DNA from: Deltaproteobacteria bacterium
Lineage (GTDB): Bacteria > UBA10199 > JACPAL01 > JAHFST01
Length of the DNA: 64,000 bases
Direction: 5' to 3'
NCBI GenBank assembly: GCA_023265625.1
Contig: JAHFST010000001.1
Span: 33,265 to 97,264 of the forward strand
Numbering within the stretch: the first letter of the stretch is position 1; the number at the start of each line of letters is the position of its first letter. Below the pieces are notes generated by a model. The model worked only from the letters and a program-made list of their open reading frames with translations, was not told the origin of the DNA and made no database searches. Both the position numbers and the translations under genes were made by a program. Shown one piece after another: positions 26,082 to 34,663 of the stretch.

Positions 26082-27023
26082 CTATTCAATACAGGCCAAA
26101 GTTACAGGATTTATTTTCTTTCCATCAGCTTTTTTTGATATATCACCTGCCAATACGATTTTGGCGATTCCAATCATCTCATCAAACGGGAAAGCCTTTT
26201 CTCCGGATTTTGCTAGCTGTACGAACCGGATCATCATTTCGCGAAAACTGTAAAAAAAATCCTGGAATAGCACGGGATATGGGGCATATTTTTCAGAATA
26301 GCATGTAAATTGAATCGGAAGATGAATATCTTCTATAAATTCTAAAATGACATTAAGTCCAGTGCTAAACTGTATCTGGACAATGTCGTGATAAGGTTTG
26401 GTTCTTAGCGATCGGACCCAATCAATGTCATAGCCAAAAATTGGGACGATGCCCTCCAGCAAGTGATGACCGTATCTTAACCAGCTGACTCGACTCATGC
26501 CATGAATGCTTTTTATCATTAGGTTTGAACACTTTTCCTTCGCGATGAGCACATCGCGGGTGAACCTCATTGAAGATCCAGCCATGATTGGATAGTCGTC
26601 GCTGGTATATTTCAGAAGCTCTTCTAGATCTTGAGAGTTTGCGACAAGTTGTTTGTCGATAAAAATTGGGATCCTTTTTTTTAAAAATGGCATCGCCATC
26701 TTCAAGTGATTCCATGGGTCGTCTCTAGCTAAAATGACAGCGTCTACCTCGTCGATCATTTCTTCCATTTGATCGACTATGTTTGGAATCAGAGAAACGC
26801 GGGCTACATCCTCGGAAAGCTGCTTATCTTGAGTCCAGATATGTGTCACTTTAGCGGATTCAATAAAAACTTTATTGTTGTGTTCCCTGGGTAGGTACTC
26901 CTGGATGAGTTTAAAAGGACAGCGGCGTTTAAGCTCTTCAGGGTCATAGCCGTTAAAAATGGCCGAATAAGAGAAAGGGTGCCCATTGCCCTCGTTCATA
27001 CCGATAATTCCTAGTTTCATCAT
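26082..27023 (-). CDS. Gfo/Idh/MocA family oxidoreductase
   Basis: About 313 residues from the ATG at 27023; the longer frame begins with TTG. LGIIGMNEGNGHPFSYSAIFNGYDPEEL has a degenerate dinucleotide-binding start (GMNEGNGHP rather than the usual GxGxxG), then VDAVILARDDPWNHLKMAMPFLKKRIPIFIDKQLVANSQDL with the family's K of the xK(P/Q) active-site motif. It should oxidise or reduce a sugar hydroxyl or keto group with NAD(P). It sits between two paralogous SDR genes, so the three likely act in one pathway. Confidence 0.78.
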   Translation of the reverse strand: MMKLGIIGMNEGNGHPFSYSAIFNGYDPEELKRRCPFKLIQEYLPREHNNKVFIESAKVTHIWTQDKQLSEDVARVSLIPNIVDQMEEMIDEVDAVILARDDPWNHLKMAMPFLKKRIPIFIDKQLVANSQDLEELLKYTSDDYPIMAGSSMRFTRDVLIAKEKCSNLMIKSIHGMSRVSWLRYGHHLLEGIVPIFGYDIDWVRSLRTKPYHDIVQIQFSTGLNVILEFIEDIHLPIQFTCYSEKYAPYPVLFQDFFYSFREMMIRFVQLAKSGEKAFPFDEMIGIAKIVLAGDISKKADGKKINPVTLACIE

Positions 27024-27041
27024 CGTTGGGAGATAATTCAA

Positions 27042-27812
27042 TTACCAGATAGTAAAGCCGCCATCGACTACGAGGTTATGTCCTGTGACATAGGAAGAAG
27101 CTGTCGTCGCGAGAAAGAGAAGAGGACCGCAAAGTTCCTCCGCTTTGGCCATACGCCCTAAGGGGACCTTCTGATTATAGCGTTCAACGAAACCCGGCTC
27201 CTGATTGTTATATATTCCGCCCGGACTGATCGAATTTACGCGAATATTATCTTTTGCCATATGAACGGCAAGATATCTCGTTAACTGAATAACACCACCC
27301 TTGCTTGCTGCATATACATCCGGGCTGTTGAGTCCTGATGTGCCATAAAGCCGAGGATCGGCGCTAACAATCCCATAAATGGATCCTATATTTATGATAG
27401 ATCCACCACCAGCTTTCTTCATAAATCTTCCTGCAGTTTGGCAACAATAAAAGACACCGCTGAGATTTACACGCAGAATTGATTCAAATTCCTCAGCGGA
27501 TCTCATTTCATATGAAATGGATGTATGTTTATAGGCCCCATTCACAAGAATTTGGGGTAAGCCAAATCGGCTTTCCACATCAGAGAATGTTTTTTCAATA
27601 GATTTTGGATCAGTAACATCAATAAAAATAGGATGAATATTGGAATGTCCCAATTCATTGCATTGGAGCACGCATTTTTCTTCATTATAGTCAGCTGCAA
27701 TTACAGTTGCCCCATTTTCAGCAAGACATTTAATGAAATATTTTCCCAGTAATCCAGCACTGCCGGTTACTATAGCAATTTTCCCCTCTAAATCTTTTTC
27801 TTTTATGGGCAT
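27042..27812 (-). CDS. SDR oxidoreductase (PtmA-like, copy B)
   Basis: 256 residues, classical SDR. VTGSAGLLGKYFIKCLAENG, GSIINIGSIYGIVSAD and YAASK, ending VVDGGFTIW. Closely similar in its last 80 residues to the SDR at 25286-26065. It directly abuts the cytidylyltransferase gene upstream (27813), an arrangement like the ptmA-ptmB pair of Campylobacter flagellin glycosylation islands. A role in making or modifying a legionaminic-type sugar is inferred. Confidence 0.85.
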   Translation of the reverse strand: MPIKEKDLEGKIAIVTGSAGLLGKYFIKCLAENGATVIAADYNEEKCVLQCNELGHSNIHPIFIDVTDPKSIEKTFSDVESRFGLPQILVNGAYKHTSISYEMRSAEEFESILRVNLSGVFYCCQTAGRFMKKAGGGSIINIGSIYGIVSADPRLYGTSGLNSPDVYAASKGGVIQLTRYLAVHMAKDNIRVNSISPGGIYNNQEPGFVERYNQKVPLGRMAKAEELCGPLLFLATTASSYVTGHNLVVDGGFTIW

Positions 27813-28505
27813 CTAAGTAGTTACTCCTAAAGTATTTAGCATAGAACGTGGTAACCTGATAAGTCGTTCGGCAATTAGTAAGTCATAAAGGGAGTGAATG
27901 GTGATAGCACTATGCCGATCTATTAAAAAGCTGCCTACCTGCGAAGAATAAAGATCTTTAGCGAGATAATTATTGCTAAAACCTACTTCCATTCCTCCTG
28001 CGCCTCGATATAGGGACCGTTGAGTAAGATTTTCATTGGGTCGACTGATGCATTTAAAAAAGCCATTTTCATCCACCCAAATCCAATCTTCATCCTCAAT
28101 CATACTAATAACGAAGTCAAATTTATGGCTGATGTAGTGTTCAATAATAGAGTCTATATCTTTTGGTTGCCTGAAAGGACAATTGGGCCATAAAACGATG
28201 ACTAAATCAAAGCTTCCTTGAATGTTTTGCAGGGTATGCTGTACAACCTTTTTTATTGATGAAACAGTGAGTTCTTTGGGTCTTAAAAATGGGACTGTGG
28301 CTCCAAATAATTTTGCCAGATCAGCGATGAACTGGTCCTCAGTAGACACCATAATAACATCAATGAGGGTTGTTTTTTTTGCCGCTTCAATAGTGTACTG
28401 GATCAATGGTTTGCCATTGAGCTCTCTTAGATTGAGTGAAGAAACCTGATCATTAGATCCTCTGGCAGGAATGATACACAGAGTTGACGGATTTGTTTTA
28501 TTCAT
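27813..28505 (-). CDS. Acylneuraminate (nonulosonate) cytidylyltransferase, PtmB-like
   Basis: 230 residues. LCIIPARGSNDQVSSLNLRELNGKPLIQYTIEAAK is the CMP-sialate synthetase start, though the usual GSKG is GSND-Q-V-S, and LVIVLWPNCPFRQPKDIDSIIEH gives the substrate-binding region. It should activate a nonulosonic acid as its CMP derivative. It abuts the PtmA-like SDR gene. With the gene at 31328-32065 it makes two NeuA-type enzymes in the locus. Confidence 0.85.
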   Translation of the reverse strand: MNKTNPSTLCIIPARGSNDQVSSLNLRELNGKPLIQYTIEAAKKTTLIDVIMVSTEDQFIADLAKLFGATVPFLRPKELTVSSIKKVVQHTLQNIQGSFDLVIVLWPNCPFRQPKDIDSIIEHYISHKFDFVISMIEDEDWIWVDENGFFKCISRPNENLTQRSLYRGAGGMEVGFSNNYLAKDLYSSQVGSFLIDRHSAITIHSLYDLLIAERLIRLPRSMLNTLGVTT

Positions 28506-28515
28506 AAATTAGTGC

Positions 28516-29223
28516 TTAGATTTTATCCCATTCTGCAATAATTTCGATAGCCCTCTCATAATCTAATATCTGTCCCATATCGAGCCATTGAGCGCCAATG
28601 TCAAAAACCTTAACGCGGCGATCATTTCTTATGAGTTTTTCTATGAGGCTAGGCATATCAAAATATTTATCGTGAGGAAGATATTGAAGTGCACGGTGAC
28701 TCATTGCATATATCCCGGTGTTAATTTTGTGATAATAACTAGGTTTTTCAGCAAGGCTTGTTAGGTGCTTATCATTGTCAAAATCAACGACCGCATAGGG
28801 CACTTTGTACTCATATTGTTTGATGGATGTTGTCAGGTCAGATTCTGATTTTATATGAAAATTCATGAGTTCGAGTAGGGGTGCTCGAACAAGGAGATCG
28901 CCATTGATAACGCAGAAGGTATCTTTTAGCTGATCTTTTATGAGAGAGAGAGAGCCTGCAGTCCCTAATTTTTGTTTCTCAATAAAAATGGTAATTTTGA
29001 AGTTATTGGCGTTCTCTTTTTCCCATTTTTCAAAAAAATCTAAAAATTGTTCGGGCTTGTAATTTACGACAACAATTACCTCTGTGAAGCCACAATCCTT
29101 TAGCAAAGCCAATGTGCATTCGACAACCGTCTTATCCCCTACAGGCAGTAACGGTTTTGGAATGGCATATGTAAATGGTCTAAGACGAACACCCTCACCG
29201 CCTGCTACGATCACTGCTTGCAT
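28516..29223 (-). CDS. Sugar-1-phosphate nucleotidyltransferase (PtmE-like)
   Basis: 235 residues. MQAVIVAGGEGVRLRPFTYAIPKPLLPVGDKTVVE (nucleotide binding), FCVINGDLLVRAP and DIGAQWLDMGQILDYERA identify a nucleotidyltransferase. In legionaminic acid routes a similar enzyme (PtmE) makes GDP-GlcN with a fused N-terminal CBS pair; here the CBS pair is a separate gene at 37937-38287. The base used (GTP, UTP or dTTP) cannot be read from the sequence. Confidence 0.83.
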   Translation of the reverse strand: MQAVIVAGGEGVRLRPFTYAIPKPLLPVGDKTVVECTLALLKDCGFTEVIVVVNYKPEQFLDFFEKWEKENANNFKITIFIEKQKLGTAGSLSLIKDQLKDTFCVINGDLLVRAPLLELMNFHIKSESDLTTSIKQYEYKVPYAVVDFDNDKHLTSLAEKPSYYHKINTGIYAMSHRALQYLPHDKYFDMPSLIEKLIRNDRRVKVFDIGAQWLDMGQILDYERAIEIIAEWDKI

Positions 29224-29239
29224 GATTTGTAAGATCCCT

Positions 29240-30253
29240 TCAGTTTTTTGGCAATAGAGTCGATATTTTATCCAAAATTCTTTGTCGGCCTAACCCGTCT
29301 ACAATTTTCTTTGCATTGGCTGATAAGCTTTTTCGAGTTTTCATATTTTTAAGTAGCTTATTGAAATGTTGTTGTATATTTATTTCGTCCACATCTGAAT
29401 GTAAGCCCAAACTTATTACTACACCTTCAGAAGCGAGTTGGTTGGCAAATTCCAATTGGTGTAGGCCCTGAGAAATAACTAGGGTAGGGATCCCTAAAAA
29501 ACACAACTCATACATTGTATTGCCTCCAGCTGATATGGCTAGATCCGCCTCTGCCATTAAGTCTGAAAGTTCTTCAATATTTTCCATTAAATGGAATCGA
29601 GAATCCAAAGACGGTCTAAAATCTGCCAGCTCATTTCGATATTTAAAAGAGGGGCCAATATGAACCAGAAAGATGAGATCCTCGCGTACATTTTGCAGAG
29701 CTTTTAACACCTTGATAGTAATCCTTCCAGGATCTGTGCCACCCATTGTGATCAATACCTTCCGGACTTTGTCGAGATTTCGTTGTCGAGGTTTTTTAAG
29801 AATCTCCTTTCTTAGGATCGCATATCCCGGACCGAAGCATTGATGGGTAGTTGGAGTTATCATATGGTAGCCAGCAAATGCATTGCAGTTGATCATGAGA
29901 GTTGTGCCTATATTAGCCATCTCCAATTCATGCAGAGAAACTGTTGGTACTCCGAGAGCCTGAAATTTCTGAAAATATCCTTCAGGATAAATGAATAGGT
30001 CAAAAAGTAAAATGTCTATCTTTGAAATATTTTGCTGCGATTTGAAGATTAAAAGCTCCTCATCCAGCGAGGCATTTTCCGGGATCGCTATCACGTGCTC
30101 ATTGCTGAAGCTATGTTCAACAAGCTGCTTTGTTTTTGAGAAAAAAATTATTTTTGAGAAAATAGGATCCCTACTAAGGGCATAACAACGGTATAAATGT
30201 CCCAATCCAAGCTCATTGCTAGCATCGACTCTTATCCCTAAAGACGGCGTCAT
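29240..30253 (-). CDS. pseG: UDP-sugar hydrolase, PseG-like
   Basis: 337 residues, GT-B fold. IRVDASNELGLGHLYRCYALSRD matches the PseG N-terminus with its G-x-G-H catalytic His. VLITMGGTDPGRITIKVL and ADLAISAGGNTMYELCFLGIPTLVIS are the nucleotide-binding C-terminal signatures. PseG removes UDP from UDP-2,4-diacetamido-2,4,6-trideoxy-L-altrose in pseudaminic acid synthesis. The following NeuB-type gene could use the product. PseB, PseC and PseH as usually recognised are not all present, so the exact sugar is uncertain. Confidence 0.85.
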   Translation of the reverse strand: MTPSLGIRVDASNELGLGHLYRCYALSRDPIFSKIIFFSKTKQLVEHSFSNEHVIAIPENASLDEELLIFKSQQNISKIDILLFDLFIYPEGYFQKFQALGVPTVSLHELEMANIGTTLMINCNAFAGYHMITPTTHQCFGPGYAILRKEILKKPRQRNLDKVRKVLITMGGTDPGRITIKVLKALQNVREDLIFLVHIGPSFKYRNELADFRPSLDSRFHLMENIEELSDLMAEADLAISAGGNTMYELCFLGIPTLVISQGLHQLEFANQLASEGVVISLGLHSDVDEINIQQHFNKLLKNMKTRKSLSANAKKIVDGLGRQRILDKISTLLPKN

Positions 30254-30272
30254 TTTATTAATGTGATAATAT

Positions 30273-31331
30273 CTAGCGGATCATCTCGAGTGTAATTGGA
30301 GTATCTGCGGGAATGTTGATGCTCGCCTTGCTTCCGACAACAATATTTATCAGTTTAGGGTAGATTCCAGTGCCGGGGCGCTTACAAGTGAGCATCTCTG
30401 CGGTAATGGTTCCACCCATGGGGATATTAATTTTGGATACAACACTCTTACGGGCATATAAGTAAGCCTTGGACTCCGCTTCATAATAACCACTGGTGAA
30501 AGTCCCTTTGCACTTTTCAACTCTTCTGATGTTGAGAACCAATTCTTTCAACTCATCTGGGTCGACGGATAACAAATGATCAGGGCTATCCGGAAGAGAT
30601 TTGTCAATTGTGTAATGCTTCTCGATTGTTCTGGCCCCCATGGCCACTGCCGCAACGGGAATGACAATGCCCAGCGTGTGATCTGAATAGCCAATTGGGA
30701 TATCGGGGAAAATCTGTTGCAATCTTTGCATTTTGAGTAGATTGGCATCTTCATCTTTGCATGGATAGCTTAGAATGCAATGTTGTAGAATAATCTGGTC
30801 GTTACCTGTGCTACGAATCAATGAGACGGCCTCTTCAATCTCACCGATAGAGGCTGTTCCCGTTGATAAGATGATAGGCTTCCCGATGATAGCAATGCGT
30901 TCTAAGAGTTGAGGATAAATAATGTCCGATGACGATATTTTGTAAAAGTCCATTCCTATCTCCTTGAGGATGTCTACGTCGCCCAAGTTGAAGGGTGTTG
31001 AACAAAAAAGAATATTATTTTCCTGGCAGCATTTTTTGAGTTCGAAATAGGCATCGAAAGGAAGGTCGTCAATATTTTTGAATGTGTCGTATTGAGTCCC
31101 AGATACGCCTCGATCGAGTGCTGGGTCCCAATAGCGTGGGGCAGATTTAGTGGTAATGGTCTCTGCTTTATAGGTTTGAAATTTGATGACGTCGGCACCT
31201 GCATTTGCTGCGGCCGTGATGAGATCTTTAGCCCTCTGTACGTCATTATTATGGTTAACTCCCGCTTCGGCAATGACCAAACAAGGGTGATCCTCGCCTA
31301 CTACACGATTTCCCAATTTAATTTCTTTCAT
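30273..31331 (-). CDS. Nonulosonic acid synthase, NeuB/PseI-like (copy 1)
   Basis: 352 residues from the ATG at 31331 (ATGA overlap with the cytidylyltransferase; GGGGG upstream). LVIAEAGVNHNNDVQRAKDLITAAANAGADVIKFQTYKAE is the NeuB signature. QHCILSYPCKDEDANL and GYSDHTLG follow, and the C-terminal SAF (antifreeze-like) domain has CKRPGTGIYPKLI. It condenses phosphoenolpyruvate with a six-carbon sugar to a nine-carbon acid. Neighbours PseG (downstream) and NeuA (upstream) make this a compact activation unit. Confidence 0.93.
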   Translation of the reverse strand: MKEIKLGNRVVGEDHPCLVIAEAGVNHNNDVQRAKDLITAAANAGADVIKFQTYKAETITTKSAPRYWDPALDRGVSGTQYDTFKNIDDLPFDAYFELKKCCQENNILFCSTPFNLGDVDILKEIGMDFYKISSSDIIYPQLLERIAIIGKPIILSTGTASIGEIEEAVSLIRSTGNDQIILQHCILSYPCKDEDANLLKMQRLQQIFPDIPIGYSDHTLGIVIPVAAVAMGARTIEKHYTIDKSLPDSPDHLLSVDPDELKELVLNIRRVEKCKGTFTSGYYEAESKAYLYARKSVVSKINIPMGGTITAEMLTCKRPGTGIYPKLINIVVGSKASINIPADTPITLEMIR

Positions 31332-32065
31332 ATCCAACCCCCCATTTTAAATTTTGGATGCCACTTGTTAGCACCAATAGCCACAAGTCCTCTTGCAATA
31401 GCCAAATCAAACGGCGCATCGATGTCGATCATGGTTTCTTCCGACATTGGGAATAAATAACTTTTTTTATCAAAAAAAACTCTCGATTTACGCAGATAGT
31501 CTGTTTGGCAGATATATAGAGCACCTGTCATAAACAACACTTTTGGGAAGTCTTGGCGCTGTTTCCAGGCAGGTTTCCGAAAAACGTAACTGAATTGATT
31601 TGAAGTGGCGACATTGCGATGTACATAATCACTTGGGTGATGCCAGACTCGAGAGACACCAACCAAACTCGCGAGATGTTTGTTCCGAAAGAGCTGTATG
31701 GCGGCATTTAACTCTTTTGGGCGACGAAATGGACAGGTGGGTTGGAGCAAGACAACTGTATCCACTTTGCAGCGTTCCTTTCCTTCCAGGAAGTCCACCG
31801 CGTGCAAAACCACATCATGAGAAGCTACTGAAGAACCAGTTAAGTATCGTGGGCGAACAAACGGTACTTCGATACGTGAATAATGGGTAGAAGCCCACTT
31901 GATTGCTTCTGGTATATCTGTGCTTAGGAGTATGCGGTCTAATTTGCGACAATTTTCTGCTGTGGCCAGAGTGAAATCAATTAAGGGACGACCTCCCAAA
32001 TCAACCATGTTCTTGCCGGGGATGCCCTTAGAACCTTTACGCGCCGGAATAATTCCTAGTATCAT
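31328..32065 (-). CDS. Acylneuraminate (nonulosonate) cytidylyltransferase
   Basis: About 245 residues from the ATG at 32065. MILGIIPARKGSKGIPGKNMVDLGGRPLIDFTLATAE is the canonical NeuA/PseF/LegF start with R-K-G-S-K-G, and VVLLQPTCPFRRPKELNAAIQLF follows. The C-terminus has IDIDAPFDLAIARGLV. It makes the CMP-activated sugar from CTP. A longer frame runs back into the aminotransferase gene but adds 72 residues without family match. The canonical motif contrasts with the altered one in the gene at 27813-28505. Confidence 0.92.
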   Translation of the reverse strand: MILGIIPARKGSKGIPGKNMVDLGGRPLIDFTLATAENCRKLDRILLSTDIPEAIKWASTHYSRIEVPFVRPRYLTGSSVASHDVVLHAVDFLEGKERCKVDTVVLLQPTCPFRRPKELNAAIQLFRNKHLASLVGVSRVWHHPSDYVHRNVATSNQFSYVFRKPAWKQRQDFPKVLFMTGALYICQTDYLRKSRVFFDKKSYLFPMSEETMIDIDAPFDLAIARGLVAIGANKWHPKFKMGGWI

Positions 32066-32069
32066 GTGA

Positions 32070-33239
32070 TTAGAGAGTCGCCAGTATACGCATAATTGCC
32101 TCGCCACGTTCCTGCATTTTCTCTGCGGAGTCTTTGACAAAAATGGGAATTGCCACGGAGCGGTTAAGTAATTGTGCGCTTTTGGACCATGCGGTATCCC
32201 AACTATCTCGATATGAGGGAACATTCTTGAACATATGATTCCAAGTGCCCGCAAAATGCCAGTCGATGGCATCGGGTACATTTTTTGTGAGAAACCCAGC
32301 TACGAGATATTTTTTGAGAAAATTGTTGCATAGCTTGTCATTTTCAAAATTAAAAATCAATGTATCTGCTAATTCATCATGATCATCAGTGATACGGCGG
32401 AATTTTATTTTGTCACTTCGCTTCAAGACCTCTTTTAGCGCCTGTTTGTTGCGGCGATTGATAGCAACGATGGTGTCTAGTTTGCGCAGCTGGGCTAGTC
32501 CCACGGCCGCCTGCATTTCAGTCATGCGAAAATTTAGTCCCGGGATCGTGCGGGTGTCACGACCTCGTGGTAAAGCCGGATTGCTCTCATGTCCGTGATC
32601 ATGGAATTCTCGGCAAAACTTATGGATTTCAGCGTTGTTGCTGACAATCAATCCACCTTCACCCGTGGTTATAGTTTTGGCGAAATCTAAACTAAAAATC
32701 CCAGCATCAGCGAGCGTGCCCGAATACTTGCCGCGATATTTTGCTCCCAAGGCTTCGCATCCATCTTCGAGTACAGGGATTTTGAAGCGGCGTGCGATGC
32801 CTTGAATGTACTCCATGTCAGCCGTATTCCCTAACATGTGTACTGGAATGATTAGTTTTGTTTTCTGGGTAATTGCATTCTCCAGTGCGACTGGATCCAT
32901 GTTGTAAGTGTCATCAATATCAACAATGACAGGCACAGCGCCGATTGCAATGATGGCTTCAACGGTTGCTACAAAGGTGAACGACTGCGTAATGACTTCA
33001 TCGCCAGCTTTAACCCCCATGGCTAACATGGCGATATATTGAGCAATCGTGCCAGAGGTTGTTGCCTGCACATGGGAGCATTTAAATTTTTCTGAAAAAG
33101 ATTTCTCAAACTCTCGCACCCGATATCGACCATTACGTTGCGGGATAAAGCCATGGGCGAAAAGCACTCCATTGCTTTGGTCAAATATTTCATTGAGTTC
33201 GGCGCGCTCTTCATTGCCGATTAATTCGAATCCAGGCAT
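32070..33239 (-). CDS. DegT/DnrJ/EryC1 aminotransferase (LegC/PseC-like)
   Basis: 389 residues. DEVITQSFTFVATVEAIIAIGAVPVIVDID is the PLP-fold signature; SLDFAKTITTGEGGLIVSN carries the PLP-binding Lys; GLNFRMTEMQAAVGLAQL follows. The family aminates 4-keto sugars on nucleotide carriers. In this locus it should act before PseG or LegG, putting the 4-amino group on the precursor of a 5,7-diamino nonulosonic acid. The matching 4,6-dehydratase for a UDP- or GDP-HexNAc is not in the window. Confidence 0.92.
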   Translation of the reverse strand: MPGFELIGNEERAELNEIFDQSNGVLFAHGFIPQRNGRYRVREFEKSFSEKFKCSHVQATTSGTIAQYIAMLAMGVKAGDEVITQSFTFVATVEAIIAIGAVPVIVDIDDTYNMDPVALENAITQKTKLIIPVHMLGNTADMEYIQGIARRFKIPVLEDGCEALGAKYRGKYSGTLADAGIFSLDFAKTITTGEGGLIVSNNAEIHKFCREFHDHGHESNPALPRGRDTRTIPGLNFRMTEMQAAVGLAQLRKLDTIVAINRRNKQALKEVLKRSDKIKFRRITDDHDELADTLIFNFENDKLCNNFLKKYLVAGFLTKNVPDAIDWHFAGTWNHMFKNVPSYRDSWDTAWSKSAQLLNRSVAIPIFVKDSAEKMQERGEAIMRILATL

Positions 33240-33261
33240 ATATTATCTTTCTTAATGATGG

Positions 33262-33369
33262 TTACCAAAGTGGGTAATTAGTATTGTCTGTGCGCTTTAT
33301 TTTGCTTTTAAAAATCTTATTGAGTATGGCGACAATATTATGAAGCAATGTTTTGAATTTATTCAACAT
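33262..33369 (-). CDS. Possible 35-residue small protein
   Basis: In the 137-base gap between the SGNH gene and the aminotransferase gene, the minus strand has an ATG frame of 35 codons starting 7 bases past the SGNH stop. The peptide is basic and amphipathic (MLNKFKTLLHNIVAILNKIF at its N-terminus, KSKIKR later). It could be a membrane-binding helix. Carbamoyltransferase/SxtJ/SGNH groups often include a very small membrane protein (DUF5989), but this peptide does not match its typical sequence. No clear ribosome binding site; may be chance. Confidence 0.25.
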   Translation of the reverse strand: MLNKFKTLLHNIVAILNKIFKSKIKRTDNTNYPLW

Positions 33370-33376
33370 AGATGTA

Positions 33377-34660
33377 TCAATTATCCAGACTCTCTTGAAT
33401 AACTTCAGCAAGACGCTCTGCCACGAGGTAATTCCCGTATCTGTTTAAGTGGCCGGAGTCTATATATACCTCATCGTCAATATGGTCGAAAACATCAGTC
33501 AAGTCATAAAAGTATGGCCGCGCCGTGTTGAGGTTCGCAAGTTGAGAAACTTCCAGGTAAAAACCGTGAAACAGCCTAGGATCGCCGCTAGAGAATCCAT
33601 TTTCTCGCCATTCTGTTTCATTGGAGGTCAACTTTTTTTTGCCAAAGAAAACAAGTGGTTGAAAGGCATTAATAAACTTTATGTCATTAATTTTACAAAT
33701 GCTGGCTGCAATATTTTGAATGCGTGCGTATTCCAGGCTGGCTTTTTTGCAAAGTAATTCAATTTGATCATTGGTGAGCGTGATCTTGCTGATCAATTGC
33801 TGAAAAACGTTAGACGCACGTGGGGAGAAAAAACGCCTAATAATTGAATTTGCGCCCCTTTTAAACAGGCTAAATGTGATTAGCGATGAGGCTATTACAA
33901 AGCAGTTGTTGATGGCTAGTTTTATTGCTCGAATTGCAAGTGATAACCAGTCATATTGCGTTGAAAGTGTGATATCATTTTCCATGTGTCGTGTCTGAGT
34001 GCCAATAAAAGGCAGTGGGAATCTTCCTAGTGAGCGCTTGTACATTCTGATCTTTTCATTCTGCGTAAGGTGCGAACAACAGTTCCAGCCATCGTAAAAA
34101 ATGACGATATCTGGTTTTAATGGCAATACTTCGTGGATAAGAAGATGAAGTGAGTCGGAGCACATCCAAGCGCCAACACCAAAGTTGATGCAAGTACTCT
34201 TTAAGTTGAATTTTTTCTCTAAAATTTTTTCTACAAGCGATGGTATTGTAAAGTCGGGTAGCCTAGAGCCTTGTCCCATCATGGTTGAACCACCAAACAG
34301 AGCCACGATTGGACGTTTACGGTTTTTGGCATTAATGACGCGTTCGTGTGCTGATTGGTCGGTAACTGAATTTTTCAAAACACCTTCATTGTCGGTGCAA
34401 AACAAATCGAACCCTTCTGTTCTTAGATCTCCCACGACGGAGATATTTTTGCCTAATCGATGCCCATAGAAGGAACTAAACGAAAAAACCTGCCGCCATT
34501 TATTAATGTCGTCTAATAATTCGTTGTTTTTGATTGTTCCCAGATATTTGGAAATTGCGGCTGCAACACTTGCCTCTTTCAAGATCGCCGTGTTATCTAA
34601 CGAGGAACGTGTTAAAATTTGGATCTCATCCAGGGAGGTTGTTTCTGAAAATAGTGACAT
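33377..34660 (-). CDS. SGNH/GDSL hydrolase-like protein of the carbamoyltransferase module
   Basis: 427 residues. SGNH blocks are visible: VALFGGSTMMGQG (nucleophile Ser), INFGVGAWMCSDSLHL (Gly), FYDGWNCC (Asn) and DSGHLNRYGNYLVAERL (Asp/His). A hydrophobic stretch around residues 235-255 may be a membrane segment or a buried helix. Proteins of this type lie beside NodU-type carbamoyltransferases and SxtJ-like proteins in many surface-glycan loci. It is 3 bases downstream of the carbamoyltransferase gene. Esterase or acyltransferase activity on the glycan is inferred. Confidence 0.8.
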   Translation of the reverse strand: MSLFSETTSLDEIQILTRSSLDNTAILKEASVAAAISKYLGTIKNNELLDDINKWRQVFSFSSFYGHRLGKNISVVGDLRTEGFDLFCTDNEGVLKNSVTDQSAHERVINAKNRKRPIVALFGGSTMMGQGSRLPDFTIPSLVEKILEKKFNLKSTCINFGVGAWMCSDSLHLLIHEVLPLKPDIVIFYDGWNCCSHLTQNEKIRMYKRSLGRFPLPFIGTQTRHMENDITLSTQYDWLSLAIRAIKLAINNCFVIASSLITFSLFKRGANSIIRRFFSPRASNVFQQLISKITLTNDQIELLCKKASLEYARIQNIAASICKINDIKFINAFQPLVFFGKKKLTSNETEWRENGFSSGDPRLFHGFYLEVSQLANLNTARPYFYDLTDVFDHIDDEVYIDSGHLNRYGNYLVAERLAEVIQESLDN

Positions 34661-34663
34661 GAC

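Noticed and set aside
31328..32281. Long N-terminal extension of the NeuA-type protein
   Set aside because: The 72 extra residues overlap the aminotransferase gene and match nothing; the family start is at 32065.
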